From JAVVEG01 sp041751425 (GTDB lineage Bacteria; Pseudomonadota; Gammaproteobacteria; Pseudomonadales; Pseudohongiellaceae), in assembly GCA_041751425.1 (NCBI GenBank), contig JBGSXL010000011.1:186001-250000 (forward strand): 64,000 bases of DNA, given 5' to 3'. The notes beneath the pieces were generated by a model that saw only the letters and a list, made by a program, of their open reading frames with translations, made no database searches and was not told where the DNA came from. Shown piece by piece: positions 51,324-61,349 of this stretch (position 1 is its first letter; each line of letters opens with the position of its first letter). Made by a program: the position numbers and the translations under genes.

Positions 51324-52919
51324 TCATTGCTTGGGAACCTTGCGAAATTGTCGGTATTGATTGATCAGGCCATTGGTAGCGCCATCGAACTGGGTGCACT
51401 CATTGGCCTCCTGCAGCGCGGGATAGATCTTGCCACTCAACTGTTTACCCAGCTCCACGCCCCACTGATCGAATGCGTTGATACCCCAGATAACACTCTC
51501 TACATAGACCTTGTGCTCATACATGGCAATCAATCCGCCCAAGGTTGCAGGTGTCAGCGCTTCCAGCAGGAAGGTATTGCTGGGCCGGTTACCGGGTACA
51601 GCCTTGTGAGTGTCTGCGGTGCTCTTGCCCAGCATCAGGGCCTGGCTCTGGCTGAAACAGTTGGCCAGCAAATGTTCATGCTGCGCTTGCTCCGCAGGGA
51701 AGGGGCCGACTGCCGCCGCGATAAAATCTGCGGGAATAAGGTGCGTGCCCTGGTGCAGTAATTGGTGAAACGAATGCTGGCCGTTGGTGCCAGCACTGCC
51801 CCAGATGATCATCCCCGTATCAGTGTCCACAGGTTTGCCATCGCGGTCCACGGACTTGCCCAGACTTTCCATGTCGAGTTGTTGCAGAAACGCAGGGAAC
51901 AGATGCAGATTCTGGATATAAGGCAGAATAACCTGCGATCTGGTTCCCCAGAAAGCGCTATACCATACCGCCAACAAACCCATGATGACCGGTATGTTCT
52001 CCTTCAAATCTGCGTTGAGAAAGTGTTTATCAACTTCCCCTGCACCTTTGAGCAAGGCGCGGAAATTGGCCATGCCCACCGCCAGCGCAATAGGCAAACC
52101 AATAGCGGACCACAAAGAGTAACGGCCACCAACCCAGTCCCACAGAGGGTAAATATTGTCTGGATGAATACCGAATGCTGTGGCTTTTTCTACGTTGGCC
52201 GTGGCAGCCACAAAGTGCTTGGCTATCTGAGCTGTGTCACCACCGCCGTTGGTATACCAGCGGCGGGCGAGTTCGGCGTTCTGCATGGTTTCCAGTGTCG
52301 TAAACGTCTTGGAAGCGATGATGAACAGGGTAGTAGCCGGGTTCAATCCCACCAATGTGTTATGTAGGTGTGCCGGGTCGACGTTCGAAACGAACTGACA
52401 ACGCAGCCCGGGGGTATGCCAGGGGGTCAGGGCTTCAGTCACCATGGCAGGCCCCAGATCCGAGCCGCCAATCCCAATATTGACGATATCAGTGATTGCA
52501 GCTCCGCTGAAGCCGCGCCAGCTTTTCTGCTGAATTGAGTTTACAAAGCCCTCAATCCTGTCCAGACAAGCGTTGACTTGTCCGGCAGCTTCGGGCAACA
52601 GCTCCGGCGCATGGCCACGCAAAGCTACATGCAGGGCTGGCCGGTCCTCGGTGTTGTTGATATGTTCACCACGGAACATGGCCGCGATAGCCTCATCCAA
52701 ATGACTGGCGCGAGCCAAATCCAGCAACAGCGCCAGTATTTCCCGGGTCAACAGGTTCTTGGAAAAGTCGAATAGTGTGTGATTGCAATTCAGGCTGAAC
52801 TGTCGAAAGCGATGCGGGTTATCGACGAACAGCTGATCCAGTCGCACCCCGCTGTTCTTCATAGCCTGCTGATGAGCAGCCAGTTTTTGCCATAATTCCT
52901 TCTTTTCCTTGCTTCCCAT
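51324..52919 (-). CDS. pgi: Glucose-6-phosphate isomerase
   Basis: A 531-residue glycolytic enzyme. Signature blocks are DIVNIGIGGSDLGPAMVTEAL, FVSNVDPAHLHNTLVGLNPATTLFIIASKTFTTLET, the catalytic region GGRYSLWSAIGLPIALAVG, SAGTNGQHSFHQLLHQGTHLIPADFI and the C-terminal GINAFDQWGVELGKQL. The length is slightly below E. coli Pgi (549). AGGTG lies eight bases before the ATG. It is divergent from the tRNA-Thr gene. Confidence 0.97.
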   Translation of the reverse strand: MGSKEKKELWQKLAAHQQAMKNSGVRLDQLFVDNPHRFRQFSLNCNHTLFDFSKNLLTREILALLLDLARASHLDEAIAAMFRGEHINNTEDRPALHVALRGHAPELLPEAAGQVNACLDRIEGFVNSIQQKSWRGFSGAAITDIVNIGIGGSDLGPAMVTEALTPWHTPGLRCQFVSNVDPAHLHNTLVGLNPATTLFIIASKTFTTLETMQNAELARRWYTNGGGDTAQIAKHFVAATANVEKATAFGIHPDNIYPLWDWVGGRYSLWSAIGLPIALAVGMANFRALLKGAGEVDKHFLNADLKENIPVIMGLLAVWYSAFWGTRSQVILPYIQNLHLFPAFLQQLDMESLGKSVDRDGKPVDTDTGMIIWGSAGTNGQHSFHQLLHQGTHLIPADFIAAAVGPFPAEQAQHEHLLANCFSQSQALMLGKSTADTHKAVPGNRPSNTFLLEALTPATLGGLIAMYEHKVYVESVIWGINAFDQWGVELGKQLSGKIYPALQEANECTQFDGATNGLINQYRQFRKVPKQ

Positions 52920-53060
52920 AATTTGTACACCTGTGCTGCGAGCACTGAAATCAAGCCCTTAAGCTATCCTATTCCCGGAGTGCGTTCAATTACGTATAAC
53001 GGGTCTTTACGGAGATGAACCGCAGCCAACTGGGGAGGCCGGCCGGGGCATAAAAAAGCA

Positions 53061-53089
53061 TTGCTGTACATTGGATTCATTGGTAGTAT
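53061..53089 (+). promoter_or_regulatory. tRNA-Thr promoter with GC-rich discriminator
   Basis: TTGCTG (53061-53066) and TAGTAT (53084-53089) are 17 bases apart, followed directly by GCGCGCCC. Such a GC-rich discriminator is typical of stringently controlled stable-RNA promoters. Transcription would start about 22 bases before the tRNA. Confidence 0.7.
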
Positions 53090-53118
53090 GCGCGCCCTGA
53101 AAGTGCAAACTTTCATGT

Positions 53119-53193
<75 letters not shown>

Positions 53194-53207
53194 CCACTAT
53201 TTCCTGA

Positions 53208-53245
53208 CTTACGCTACTGGTGTTCCTTTACACCAGTAGCGTAAG
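53208..53245 (+). terminator. Hairpin after tRNA-Thr
   Basis: A perfect 16-bp stem (CTTACGCTACTGGTGT with its reverse complement) around TCCTTT, starting 11 bases after the encoded CCA. No strong T run follows the stem. It is a probable transcription end or processing signal. Confidence 0.65.
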
Positions 53246-53436
53246 CGATTAGCTGCCCCTTATATACTCCTTTGCTCTGGCTCCATCTCTTCACTCGCAA
53301 TGCAGCCAGACACACACACTGCTGTTTTTTTGATATCTTGGTTCCCGGACTCTGGCCAAGCCAGACTAATTTGTTATCGCAGTTTTGCAACTGGAAAAAC
53401 TCGCGGTATTTCATGTCACTTCCTGGAACAAGAATC

Positions 53437-55872
53437 ATGAAAAAATGGGCTCGATTGATACTAGTGCTTCCTGTGTTACTGATGGTACACACTGCAGTGT
53501 CTGCCGCCGATGTACCCCCTTCGTTGGAGGAAGCCACCGCAGGTGCGCAATTACAAAGTGGCTTTTTCGATTTTTATTATCAAGCAGCCAACGGCTCCAT
53601 TTTATTGGTGGTAGACAAATGGGATGAAGAATTCCTCTATGCAAGTGCTTTGTCTACCGGTATCGGGTCTAACGATATCGGTCTGGACAGGGGACAGGTT
53701 GGCGGCAGTCGCGTGGTCAAGTTTGAAAGGCATGGCGACAAGGTGTTCCTGAAGCATATCAATCTGGGTTATCGCGCCGATTCTGACAATGAAGCAGAAC
53801 GTTTATCAGTGCAGGAAGCTTTTGCGGAATCCATTCTTGCCGGCTTCCCGGTGAAGGCAGCGACCGACGCTGCAGTGCTGATAGATCTGACAGATTTTCT
53901 GCTCAGCGATGTACACGGTGTTGCCCGGACATTAGCCAGCAGCCAACAGGGCAGCTTTAGCATCGACAAACAACGCTCAGCCATCTATCTGGACAGAACC
54001 AGAAATTTTCCTTTCAATTCCGAGTTTGAAGCGCAGTTAACTTTTGCCGGTACCCAGCCAGGTGCTCTGGTGCGCTCAGTTACACCAACGCCGGAAAGTA
54101 TCACAGTGCGAATGCACCATTCTTTTGTACAACTTCCCGATGCAGATTATTCCCCGCGAGCATTTCACCCCGAATCTGGGTACTGGTCGCGCAGCTACAT
54201 GGATTTTGCCGCTCCCATCAATGAGGACATGACCCGGCGCTATATTTCAAGGCACCGTCTGGAGAAACGTGACCCCAATGCTGCGAGCAGTGAAGCTGTT
54301 GAGCCGATAATCTATTATCTGGATCCCGGCGTGCCGGAACCGGTACGGAGTGCACTACTTGATGGTGCGCGTTGGTGGAACGATGCGTTCACAGCAATAG
54401 GTTATGAGAATGCGTTTCAGGTAGAGATACTCCCCGAAGATGCAGACCCGATGGATATTCGCTACAACGTAATTCAGTGGGTGCACCGCTCCACGCGCGG
54501 CTGGTCTTATGGTTCCAGCATCACTGATCCTCGCACGGGCGAAATCATCAAAGGAAAAGTGACACTAGGCTCTTTACGTGTGCGGCAGGATTATCGCATA
54601 GCCCAATCTTTGATTGGTCTGGCAATGGAAGGCTCAGATGAAACCATTCAGGAGTTGGCGCTGTCGCGCATTCGGCAATTATCTGCTCACGAGGTAGGAC
54701 ACACATTGGGAATAGCGCACAACTTCGCCGCCAGTATTAACGATCGCGCGTCCGTGATGGATTATCCGCACCCCCTTCTGGAGTTTACAGACCGCGGCGT
54801 GCTGGATGCATTGAATTCTTACGATATCGGGCTGGGGCTGTGGGATTACCAGGCCATCAAATACGGATATGCAGAATACGATAATGCGCAGATGGAAGCC
54901 GCTGGCCTTGCTGCCACGCTGGCAGAGAACAAGGACGCCGGACTGTACTACATTACCGATCTGGATAGCCGTGCTCCCGGTGGTGCTCATCCTTTGGCGC
55001 ATATGTGGGACAACGGCGCCGATCCGGTAGCAGAGCTGGACAGACTATTGGCAGTGCGTGCTGCGGCATTGGAACGCTTTGGTGTCGGGAACTTGCATCC
55101 GGGGCAACCTTATGCCGAACTCGAAGAGATTCTGGTGCCGTTGTATTTTCTGCACCGCTATCAGGTGGAAGCAGTGCACCGGCTTATTGGTGGTACTTAC
55201 TACGAGTATGCTGTGTACGATGGTGAGAACAATAATGCCGAGCAAGTGATTCCCGTCGCTGCGGAAGAGCAGTTGCGTGCGTTGCGCATGTTATTACGTA
55301 CCCTTGATCCCGAGCAGTTGACCTTGTCAGAGCGGCTGCTCAATCTGATTCCACCAAAGCCCATTGGCTACTCGCGCAGTCGCGAGAGCTTTCCTTTGCG
55401 CACTTCGCTGGGATTGGACTTCACCAGTATCGCGGAGACCGCGGCGGATCATACGATAACCGGTATCCTGCAGGCGGAACGACTGGCGCGGGTGAATAAT
55501 CTGCACAGTCTGGACTCTGAACAATTATCAGTGGCGCAGATAATCGACGCGTTGCTTGAACAAACCTGGTATGCGGATCGTCAGGACGGCGCCGCAGCTA
55601 ATGTCCAGCGCGCTGTGAATAATGCAGCGCTTTATCGACTTGTTGAATTGTTTGAGTCCGACAGCGCAGACAATCAGGTGAGAGCCAGCATCAATCTGGC
55701 GTTGCATCAATTGGAGGAGTGGCTGGATGACGCCAAAGAAAAAGAGAACGGCACCCCGTGGGAAGCGCACTATGTGATGGCGCAGGATGCGGTGGAAAAT
55801 GTGCTGGATGGCGGTGCCAGAGAAAATGTGATAACTGCTCCATTGCCAATGCCGCCCGGAGCGCCTATCTGA
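53437..55872 (+). CDS. Zinc-dependent metalloprotease (DUF5117/DUF4953 type)
   Basis: An 811-residue exported protein; the signal peptide ends near HTAVSAAD. The zinc motif SAHEVGHTLGIAHNF is the extended metzincin form HExxHxxGxxH (His418, Glu419, His422, His428), followed by the Met-turn candidate SVMDYPHP. The N-terminal half (SGFFDFYYQAANGSILLVVDKWDEEFLYASALSTGIGSNDIGLDRGQ) and the segment YYLDPGVPEPVRSALLDGARWWNDAFTAIGYENAFQV match large bacterial DUF5117/DUF4953 proteases. It is probably secreted and acts in protein scavenging. ATG 53437 begins the signal peptide; longer in-frame starts lie in noncoding-looking sequence. A 17-bp tandem repeat spans its stop. Confidence 0.92.
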   Translation: MKKWARLILVLPVLLMVHTAVSAADVPPSLEEATAGAQLQSGFFDFYYQAANGSILLVVDKWDEEFLYASALSTGIGSNDIGLDRGQVGGSRVVKFERHGDKVFLKHINLGYRADSDNEAERLSVQEAFAESILAGFPVKAATDAAVLIDLTDFLLSDVHGVARTLASSQQGSFSIDKQRSAIYLDRTRNFPFNSEFEAQLTFAGTQPGALVRSVTPTPESITVRMHHSFVQLPDADYSPRAFHPESGYWSRSYMDFAAPINEDMTRRYISRHRLEKRDPNAASSEAVEPIIYYLDPGVPEPVRSALLDGARWWNDAFTAIGYENAFQVEILPEDADPMDIRYNVIQWVHRSTRGWSYGSSITDPRTGEIIKGKVTLGSLRVRQDYRIAQSLIGLAMEGSDETIQELALSRIRQLSAHEVGHTLGIAHNFAASINDRASVMDYPHPLLEFTDRGVLDALNSYDIGLGLWDYQAIKYGYAEYDNAQMEAAGLAATLAENKDAGLYYITDLDSRAPGGAHPLAHMWDNGADPVAELDRLLAVRAAALERFGVGNLHPGQPYAELEEILVPLYFLHRYQVEAVHRLIGGTYYEYAVYDGENNNAEQVIPVAAEEQLRALRMLLRTLDPEQLTLSERLLNLIPPKPIGYSRSRESFPLRTSLGLDFTSIAETAADHTITGILQAERLARVNNLHSLDSEQLSVAQIIDALLEQTWYADRQDGAAANVQRAVNNAALYRLVELFESDSADNQVRASINLALHQLEEWLDDAKEKENGTPWEAHYVMAQDAVENVLDGGARENVITAPLPMPPGAPI

Positions 55873-55899
55873 AAAAGTGTGATATCTGAAAAAGTGTGA
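55866..55899. repeat. Two tandem 17-bp units across the protease stop codon
   Basis: TATCTGAAAAAGTGTGA is repeated exactly at 55866-55882 and 55883-55899, with a partial third unit TATCTG after it. The protease stop TGA (55870-55872) is in the first unit. It looks like a recent duplication of the gene's end. Confidence 0.9.
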
Positions 55900-55901
55900 T
55901 A

Positions 55902-55938
55902 TCTGCAACTGTCTGATTTGCGAACAGACAGTTGCAGA
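55902..55938. terminator. Bidirectional hairpin between convergent genes
   Basis: A perfect 14-bp stem (TCTGCAACTGTCTG with its reverse complement) around a nine-base loop, between the protease stop at 55872 and the DUF502 stop at 55970. No T run follows. Confidence 0.6.
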
Positions 55939-55969
55939 CAATAGCCTTACGGTAGGTCTCAACCAAGTG

Positions 55970-56566
55970 CTACTTTCCCAGCCCACCGCCCAACACAAGC
56001 TGCAGTGCTTCTGCCGGAGTCATGTCGAGATTGCGTGTGTAAGATCTGGGTACCATGACGAGATAGCCACCAACGTTATAAGCCATCGGCAGGAAGACAG
56101 CTATTTTTTCATCTCCGCTGTTAGAGTCCAATAGTGCAGACATCTTGTCTCTCTCAATGCCGCGGCGTTTGGTCACAATGCCTATCAACTCTATGTCGGA
56201 ATTTGGCATAGTGACTAACACGACTGATTCCTTGGCGAAATTCTTGCCAGACATCACTTCAAAAATGTCATGCACCATGCCATATATCTGGCTGACACCA
56301 GGCAGGCGTAAAAGAATTTTCCCCGGTAACTGCCACATCCAGGCAAAACTTTGCAGATGTGCGCTTGCCCCAATCAACCAGCAGATGAGCAGAAATGTAA
56401 GCAGAGCGAGCCCCGGAAAGTAGAAATTTTCCGGAAGCAAATATTGCAGAGCCGGCGCCAACCATCCTTCAACTGCGGATAGTATCCAGCGCGCCAACTC
56501 TATGGTGATGATAACGGGTAAAACGATAAACAAGCCGCGCAATAGTGCGCGCACAGGTGTACTCAT
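55970..56566 (-). CDS. DUF502 family membrane protein
   Basis: A 198-residue protein with two N-terminal membrane helices (LLRGLFIVLPVIITIELARWIL and YFPGLALLTFLLICWLIG) and the family blocks LPGVSQIYGMVHDIFEVMSGKN, FAKESVVLVTMPNSDIELIGIVTK and a C-terminal VAVFLPMAYNVGGYLVMVPRSYT-type stretch. Function unknown; DUF502 proteins resemble part of plant LIKE-COV proteins. ATG 56566 follows GAGG; a TTG four codons upstream is the longer option. It is 19 bp downstream of the DUF5916 gene. Confidence 0.9.
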   Translation of the reverse strand: MSTPVRALLRGLFIVLPVIITIELARWILSAVEGWLAPALQYLLPENFYFPGLALLTFLLICWLIGASAHLQSFAWMWQLPGKILLRLPGVSQIYGMVHDIFEVMSGKNFAKESVVLVTMPNSDIELIGIVTKRRGIERDKMSALLDSNSGDEKIAVFLPMAYNVGGYLVMVPRSYTRNLDMTPAEALQLVLGGGLGK

Positions 56567-56585
56567 AGCTGGCCTCAAATTCTGT

Positions 56586-58997
56586 TTATGAGCCCAGACG
56601 ATACCTCAATTTGATGACCAGTGTGTCAACCAGTGGCTCAGACCACGCTTCGACCAGCAGACCGGAGTAATCATCAAACGTATTGCCGGGCACATTTCCA
56701 CCGCGAGTATACACGATGAACAGATCGGAGAGCGGGGCGATCTCCCAGCGATAGCGTGCCTGGAAAGTCATGCGACTGATAGTGAAGTCATCGGGTGTCA
56801 GGTTGGGTTTAGCGACTTCGCGCAGTTCTGTCAGTCGGTTCGGGTCTACCTGCAGAAACTTGTTTTCGAACGCCTTCAGACCGGTCCATTGCATACTGAA
56901 GCGCAACTGCTGATTCGCACTGATGAAATAATCCATCGTCATTCTGGGTGACCATTGTGTTGCTTCATAACTGGTATAACGCCCGGCACCGCGGTGCACC
57001 AACAAGCCTTCACGGTCTGTGTAAGAAACTTCAACACCGAGATTGAAATTATCTACGGGCCGATAATTGATACCCAGGGAAGTAGTTAAGCTGTCCTCGC
57101 CCAGATCTTCTTGATTGGCGTCAATATTGGCTGTATAGCGAATTGTCTGAGCTGGGTCAGTTTCCCAACCGAGTACCGCTTGAAAGCGACCCGGCAACCG
57201 GAAATTACCGCTACCCCTGCCCAGTCTGTCATCAATGCGTTTGGGGAAATAACGCAGACTGGCCATCAGGGAATGATTGTTCAGGAAAGTGTAGTTGCGA
57301 TTGCCAAACAAAGCCAAGCGGACAGGATCGCCATCAGTATTATATTGGTTCACTAAGAAAAAACTGGTGTTGCGTGAAAGCAAGCCCTCAACGTCAGATT
57401 CATTGCGTGAGTAATTGTAGTCCAGATGCACCAGATCATTACGGGTCAGGAAGCCCATCGTATTCAATTCGAGTTTGTCATCATGATAACCGGCGGAAAT
57501 TCGGTGTTGACGACCACGCTGTGGTTGAAACACGATATCGGCAAAAACGCCGTTACCGGTAACTCCCTGTACGTCGCTTTGCAGTAACTGGGTATCGACT
57601 ACCCAACGCGCATCTGAAGAGAAATAATGCATATCGATGCCATTGACTGTCGCATCGATATCCGGGTGTGAAATAGTGGTTCCCATCCAGCCAATCGAGC
57701 GGCGGGCGCCTCCTGAAGTATCTTCATACAGCAGGCGGCCTACAGCAAAATTGCGTCCCTCGGCTTCCAGCGTGACACGCGTTCCGTTCGCCAGGGTGCC
57801 ACGTATCTCTGAATCATCTTCAAACGCGAGTAGAGTACCATATCGCCAACTACCGTTCTGACCGGTAAATTTTACGGCTCCCAGCAAATCGGTCGGAGCG
57901 CTGACATCAGTTGCCACGGTTCTGACTCCTGTGGGGATATCAAACCTGGCAGCGCTGCCGATACGTCGTGTGTTCAGCATGGTAGTTGGGCCACCCGGGC
58001 CACGTGCACCTTGATTGCGCGGTGAGGTATTGAAGACGTCCTGCCCTTCCAGAAAGAATGCCCGTTTCTCCGGGAAGAAAGTTTCGAACGCGGTCAAGTT
58101 TACAACAACATCATCGGACTCAACATTGCCGAAGTCAGGGTTCAGGCTGACCGATAACTGAGTATTGGAAGAGGGTCGCCAGAAAATTTCTGTACCAACG
58201 CGCATGGAGGTTTCATTGCGGATATTGTCATAGCTGGTTGAGGCATAGGGATAAAAGGTCAGCTGACGACGTGGTTCGATATCCTGCAATTCGAATTTGT
58301 GGAACGCTGAGAGAAATTGGTTAACGGTGAAAGGCAGCGCGGGAAACGACCAGGTTTCGTTCAGTGCGCCAAGCTGGCGTTCTGTGTAAATGCCAATCCG
58401 TCGTGTATCCCCGGCAACCTGTGGCAGTGCCATCATCGACCAGGGGATAAAGAATTCTGCTATCCAGCCGTCTTCTACCACGCTGGTCTCGGCATCCCAT
58501 GACCCGTCCCACTGCATATTCATCTGCCGCTCTGGCAGGATTGTGGCGTCGGTTTTGGAGCCACCCAGGTTGATGCGCATCATATAGCCATAGAGGCCGT
58601 CCCCCGAGGGGTCGATCATGATAACAAAGCCATCACGCTCCAGACGGGTGTCGCGTGAAGTCATGCGTGCCACCAGAGTTTGTGGGTTCTGGTAGTTCAT
58701 GACGCCCACATAGATGCCGCGCTCCGTATAGAAAATACGGGTTTCAGTTCGCAATGAGGCTGCAACCAGCGTGTCGGGTGCAATGACGCGCATACCGTCT
58801 ATTGTAGGGATGCTTTGCCAGATTGCCTCGTCCAGCCGACCATCCAGCGTAATATCTGCCAGATCCTCATCAACCTGGGTGAGTTGTGGTATCGCGTCTT
58901 GTGCGTGCACTGTGTTCAGACCAAAAAGCAGGTAAATGAGGGCAAATGCTGGGAAAGTGCGCAAAAGTGATCCGGAGAGCTGACGGTTGTTATTCAT
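56586..58997 (-). CDS. DUF5916 outer-membrane protein with CBM9-like N-terminus
   Basis: An 803-residue protein; the signal peptide ends near LNTVHAQ. Residues about 40-230 form a CBM9-like domain (DITLDGRLDEAIWQSIPTIDGMRVIAPDTLVAASLRTETRIFYTERGIYVGVMNYQ; then WDAETSVVEDGWIAEFFIPWSMM), and the rest is a DUF5916 beta-barrel with FFLEGQDVFNTSPRNQG and barrel strands to the C-terminus RYRLGS. Such proteins occur in protein- or carbohydrate-degrading marine bacteria; the function is unproven. ATG 58997 follows GCAGG; an ATG four codons upstream is possible. Confidence 0.9.
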   Translation of the reverse strand: MNNNRQLSGSLLRTFPAFALIYLLFGLNTVHAQDAIPQLTQVDEDLADITLDGRLDEAIWQSIPTIDGMRVIAPDTLVAASLRTETRIFYTERGIYVGVMNYQNPQTLVARMTSRDTRLERDGFVIMIDPSGDGLYGYMMRINLGGSKTDATILPERQMNMQWDGSWDAETSVVEDGWIAEFFIPWSMMALPQVAGDTRRIGIYTERQLGALNETWSFPALPFTVNQFLSAFHKFELQDIEPRRQLTFYPYASTSYDNIRNETSMRVGTEIFWRPSSNTQLSVSLNPDFGNVESDDVVVNLTAFETFFPEKRAFFLEGQDVFNTSPRNQGARGPGGPTTMLNTRRIGSAARFDIPTGVRTVATDVSAPTDLLGAVKFTGQNGSWRYGTLLAFEDDSEIRGTLANGTRVTLEAEGRNFAVGRLLYEDTSGGARRSIGWMGTTISHPDIDATVNGIDMHYFSSDARWVVDTQLLQSDVQGVTGNGVFADIVFQPQRGRQHRISAGYHDDKLELNTMGFLTRNDLVHLDYNYSRNESDVEGLLSRNTSFFLVNQYNTDGDPVRLALFGNRNYTFLNNHSLMASLRYFPKRIDDRLGRGSGNFRLPGRFQAVLGWETDPAQTIRYTANIDANQEDLGEDSLTTSLGINYRPVDNFNLGVEVSYTDREGLLVHRGAGRYTSYEATQWSPRMTMDYFISANQQLRFSMQWTGLKAFENKFLQVDPNRLTELREVAKPNLTPDDFTISRMTFQARYRWEIAPLSDLFIVYTRGGNVPGNTFDDYSGLLVEAWSEPLVDTLVIKLRYRLGS

Positions 58998-59148
58998 AAG
59001 TACCTGCATTTAATGCCTTTATTGAATTTGTTATTGCTGCTGAGGGAGAACTATAACTGCTCTTCCACGAATGACCCAGCATGGATACAATTCGTTGCAA
59101 AATATGGACGTCAGTGTCAATCGCCTAAACCAACCAATCGGAAGAAAT

Positions 59149-60465
59149 ATGCCGGCATCAATACTGCAAAAACTCACTCTTTTGACCTTTCTGATTCTTG
59201 CTGCCTGCACAGAGCAGGGACAGAACACGACGTCAGCGCAAACAGGTATGCGGGATTTGCAACATCAGGCTGAGGAGTACGTAGGTCTGGTGCTTGCATT
59301 AGGGCAACACGATAGTGGCTATGTGGACGCTTACTATGGACCACCAGAATGGGCTGAGCAGGCGCTGCAGAATGCCTGGAGTGCCGCAGAGATTGCAGGC
59401 AAAGCGGAACAATTGCGTTTGGCTCTGAGTGAGCATCAGGCGAACGATGATCAGATGCTGGCACTGCGGCTGCATTTTCTGGATCGTAACCTGATTGCCT
59501 TGCAATCGCATGCCAATGCCATTGCCAGCGGCACCAGGTCCGGGTTTGATCAACAGACTCGTGAACTGTATGACACAGAACCGCCACAACGCTCGCTCAG
59601 CGATTTCGATGCAACGCTCGCACAACTGGAGACGCTGATACCGGGAGATGGTGACTTGCGAGATCGGCTCGCGGCTTACCGCGACAGATTCAACATACCT
59701 GCAGATAAGCTGGATGTTGTATTCCAGCGTGCGATACAGGAATGTCGCGAACGCAGTAGTGCTTATATCGATTTACCTGCACATGAAAATTTCACTCTGG
59801 AGTTTGTGCAGGACAAGCCGTGGGGCGGTTACAACTGGTATCAGGGCAATGCCTTCAGTCTGATTCAAGTGAACACAGACCTGCCGATTGCCATTTCCAG
59901 AGCCGTGGATCTGGGTTGTCACGAAGGATATCCGGGGCATCATGCCTTTAATACTCTGCTGGAAGAGGAGATGGTCAATCAGCGCGGCTGGGTTGAATTC
60001 AGTGTTTATCCTTTATTCAGCCCACAATCCCTTATCGCGGAAGGCACAGCGAATTACGGTGTAGATATGGCATTTCCAGGCACTGAGAAACTGCAGTTTG
60101 AACGCGATGTGTTATACCCGCTGGCGGGAATCGACCCGGCGATAGCAGATGGGTACACGGATTACTCACGTTTATTGTCGGAATTGAGTTATGCGGACAA
60201 TGAGATTGCTCGGCAGTATATCGATGGTGTGATTGATGCCGAGCAAGCTGTGCAGATGTCGCAGCGTTACGCTCTGCGCACCGAAGCAAGTGCCAGGCAG
60301 AGGATACGTTTTTACGATACCTACGGGGCATATGTCATTAATTACAATTGGGGCAAAGATCTGGTCAGGGCGTATATAGAACAGACGGATGACCACGCGC
60401 AACGATGGGAGCTTTTCAAGAACCTGATTTCGTCACCGCGTGTGCCTTCATCACTTGCGTGGTAA
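59149..60465 (+). CDS. DUF885 family lipoprotein, probable metallopeptidase
   Basis: A 438-residue lipoprotein: signal MPASILQKLTLLTFLILAAC with lipobox LAAC, Cys20. The conserved DUF885 region contains GCHEGYPGHHAFNTLLEEEM, an HExxxxHH arrangement (His258, Glu259, His264, His265) with a downstream LIAEGTANYGVDMAFPG (Glu) that resembles zinc-peptidase sites. The C-terminus carries a basic helical stretch (YALRTEASARQRIRFYDTYGAYVINYNWGKDLV). It likely cleaves peptides in the envelope; substrate unknown. GGAAG precedes ATG 59149. Divergent from the DUF5916 gene. Confidence 0.88.
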   Translation: MPASILQKLTLLTFLILAACTEQGQNTTSAQTGMRDLQHQAEEYVGLVLALGQHDSGYVDAYYGPPEWAEQALQNAWSAAEIAGKAEQLRLALSEHQANDDQMLALRLHFLDRNLIALQSHANAIASGTRSGFDQQTRELYDTEPPQRSLSDFDATLAQLETLIPGDGDLRDRLAAYRDRFNIPADKLDVVFQRAIQECRERSSAYIDLPAHENFTLEFVQDKPWGGYNWYQGNAFSLIQVNTDLPIAISRAVDLGCHEGYPGHHAFNTLLEEEMVNQRGWVEFSVYPLFSPQSLIAEGTANYGVDMAFPGTEKLQFERDVLYPLAGIDPAIADGYTDYSRLLSELSYADNEIARQYIDGVIDAEQAVQMSQRYALRTEASARQRIRFYDTYGAYVINYNWGKDLVRAYIEQTDDHAQRWELFKNLISSPRVPSSLAW

Positions 60466-60637
60466 AGTTTTTAGAGACTTGTGTACACCGCAGAAAAATT
60501 TCCCAGTCCTACTCAGGAATTTAACGCAAAAACTCAGGTAAATCCTCGATACCAGTGTTTCCTTTAACGTTGTATCGTCTTCGTAACTTACGCTTATACG
60601 TTGACGCTCGATACGCGAGTACAGGAGATATCTGATT

Positions 60638-61330
60638 ATGTTAAACAAAATTGCGCTTTCAATTTCACTACTATTGCTGGTTCATACAGCTACGGCCGAT
60701 GTGGCAATCTACCGGGATGGAACATTGACGGTACCTACCGGGGCGGTAGTGAACGCCGATAATTCGATCGACTTTTATAGGGACATTGTCTTCACCACTA
60801 ATGCTGATGGCACAATTGCGCTGGTTTCTGCCGACGTGCGCGCAACCACGAATGTCTCGGTGGATGGAGAGGCCGGTTATCTGGAAAATAGTCAGCTTCA
60901 CATCCCTCAGGGTGCCGTAGTTCTTGCGGATGGAGAAGCTCAGTATTACGGAAATATCGTGTTGACGCTAAATAGCAATGACACTTTGTCAGTGCTTGCA
61001 GCGGAGGCACGTTCAGCAGTGGAGATCACTGACGTAAGCATTCAAAATTTTACCGGTTTTCCCAGTAATATTTTTGTGAATGTGTCCGGCAATAAATCAC
61101 GAGCTTGTGTCGACCTGGAAGAAGTGGGTTTTCACCGACAGACGGAACAGATGGGCAGGGTTTTCACTATCATTGTTGCGGAATCTGAACTGGACGCAAG
61201 TGTAAGCTGTGCTCCTTCGCCAACAGCGTTCTCTATTACCGTGCAACTTCCGGTGTGTACTTGTACCCCCGGTGATTACACGGCCGTCGTTAACGGCACA
61301 CACCGAGCCTTCTTTACTCTTGTGGAATAA
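60638..61330 (+). CDS. Secreted protein with two internal repeats
   Basis: A 230-residue protein with signal peptide MLNKIALSISLLLLVHTATA. Two repeats of about 42 residues follow: YRDGTLTVPTGAVVNADNSIDFYRDIVFTTNADGTIALVSADVR and LENSQLHIPQGAVVLADGEAQYYGNIVLTLNSNDTLSVLAAEAR. The C-terminal part has four cysteines, including SRACVDLEE, SVSCAPSP and the pair VCTCTPGDYT. No known family was recognised. AGGAGA precedes the ATG. A 16-bp hairpin follows the stop. Confidence 0.75.
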   Translation: MLNKIALSISLLLLVHTATADVAIYRDGTLTVPTGAVVNADNSIDFYRDIVFTTNADGTIALVSADVRATTNVSVDGEAGYLENSQLHIPQGAVVLADGEAQYYGNIVLTLNSNDTLSVLAAEARSAVEITDVSIQNFTGFPSNIFVNVSGNKSRACVDLEEVGFHRQTEQMGRVFTIIVAESELDASVSCAPSPTAFSITVQLPVCTCTPGDYTAVVNGTHRAFFTLVE

Positions 61331-61349
61331 GCGAAAATTTTAATGAAGC

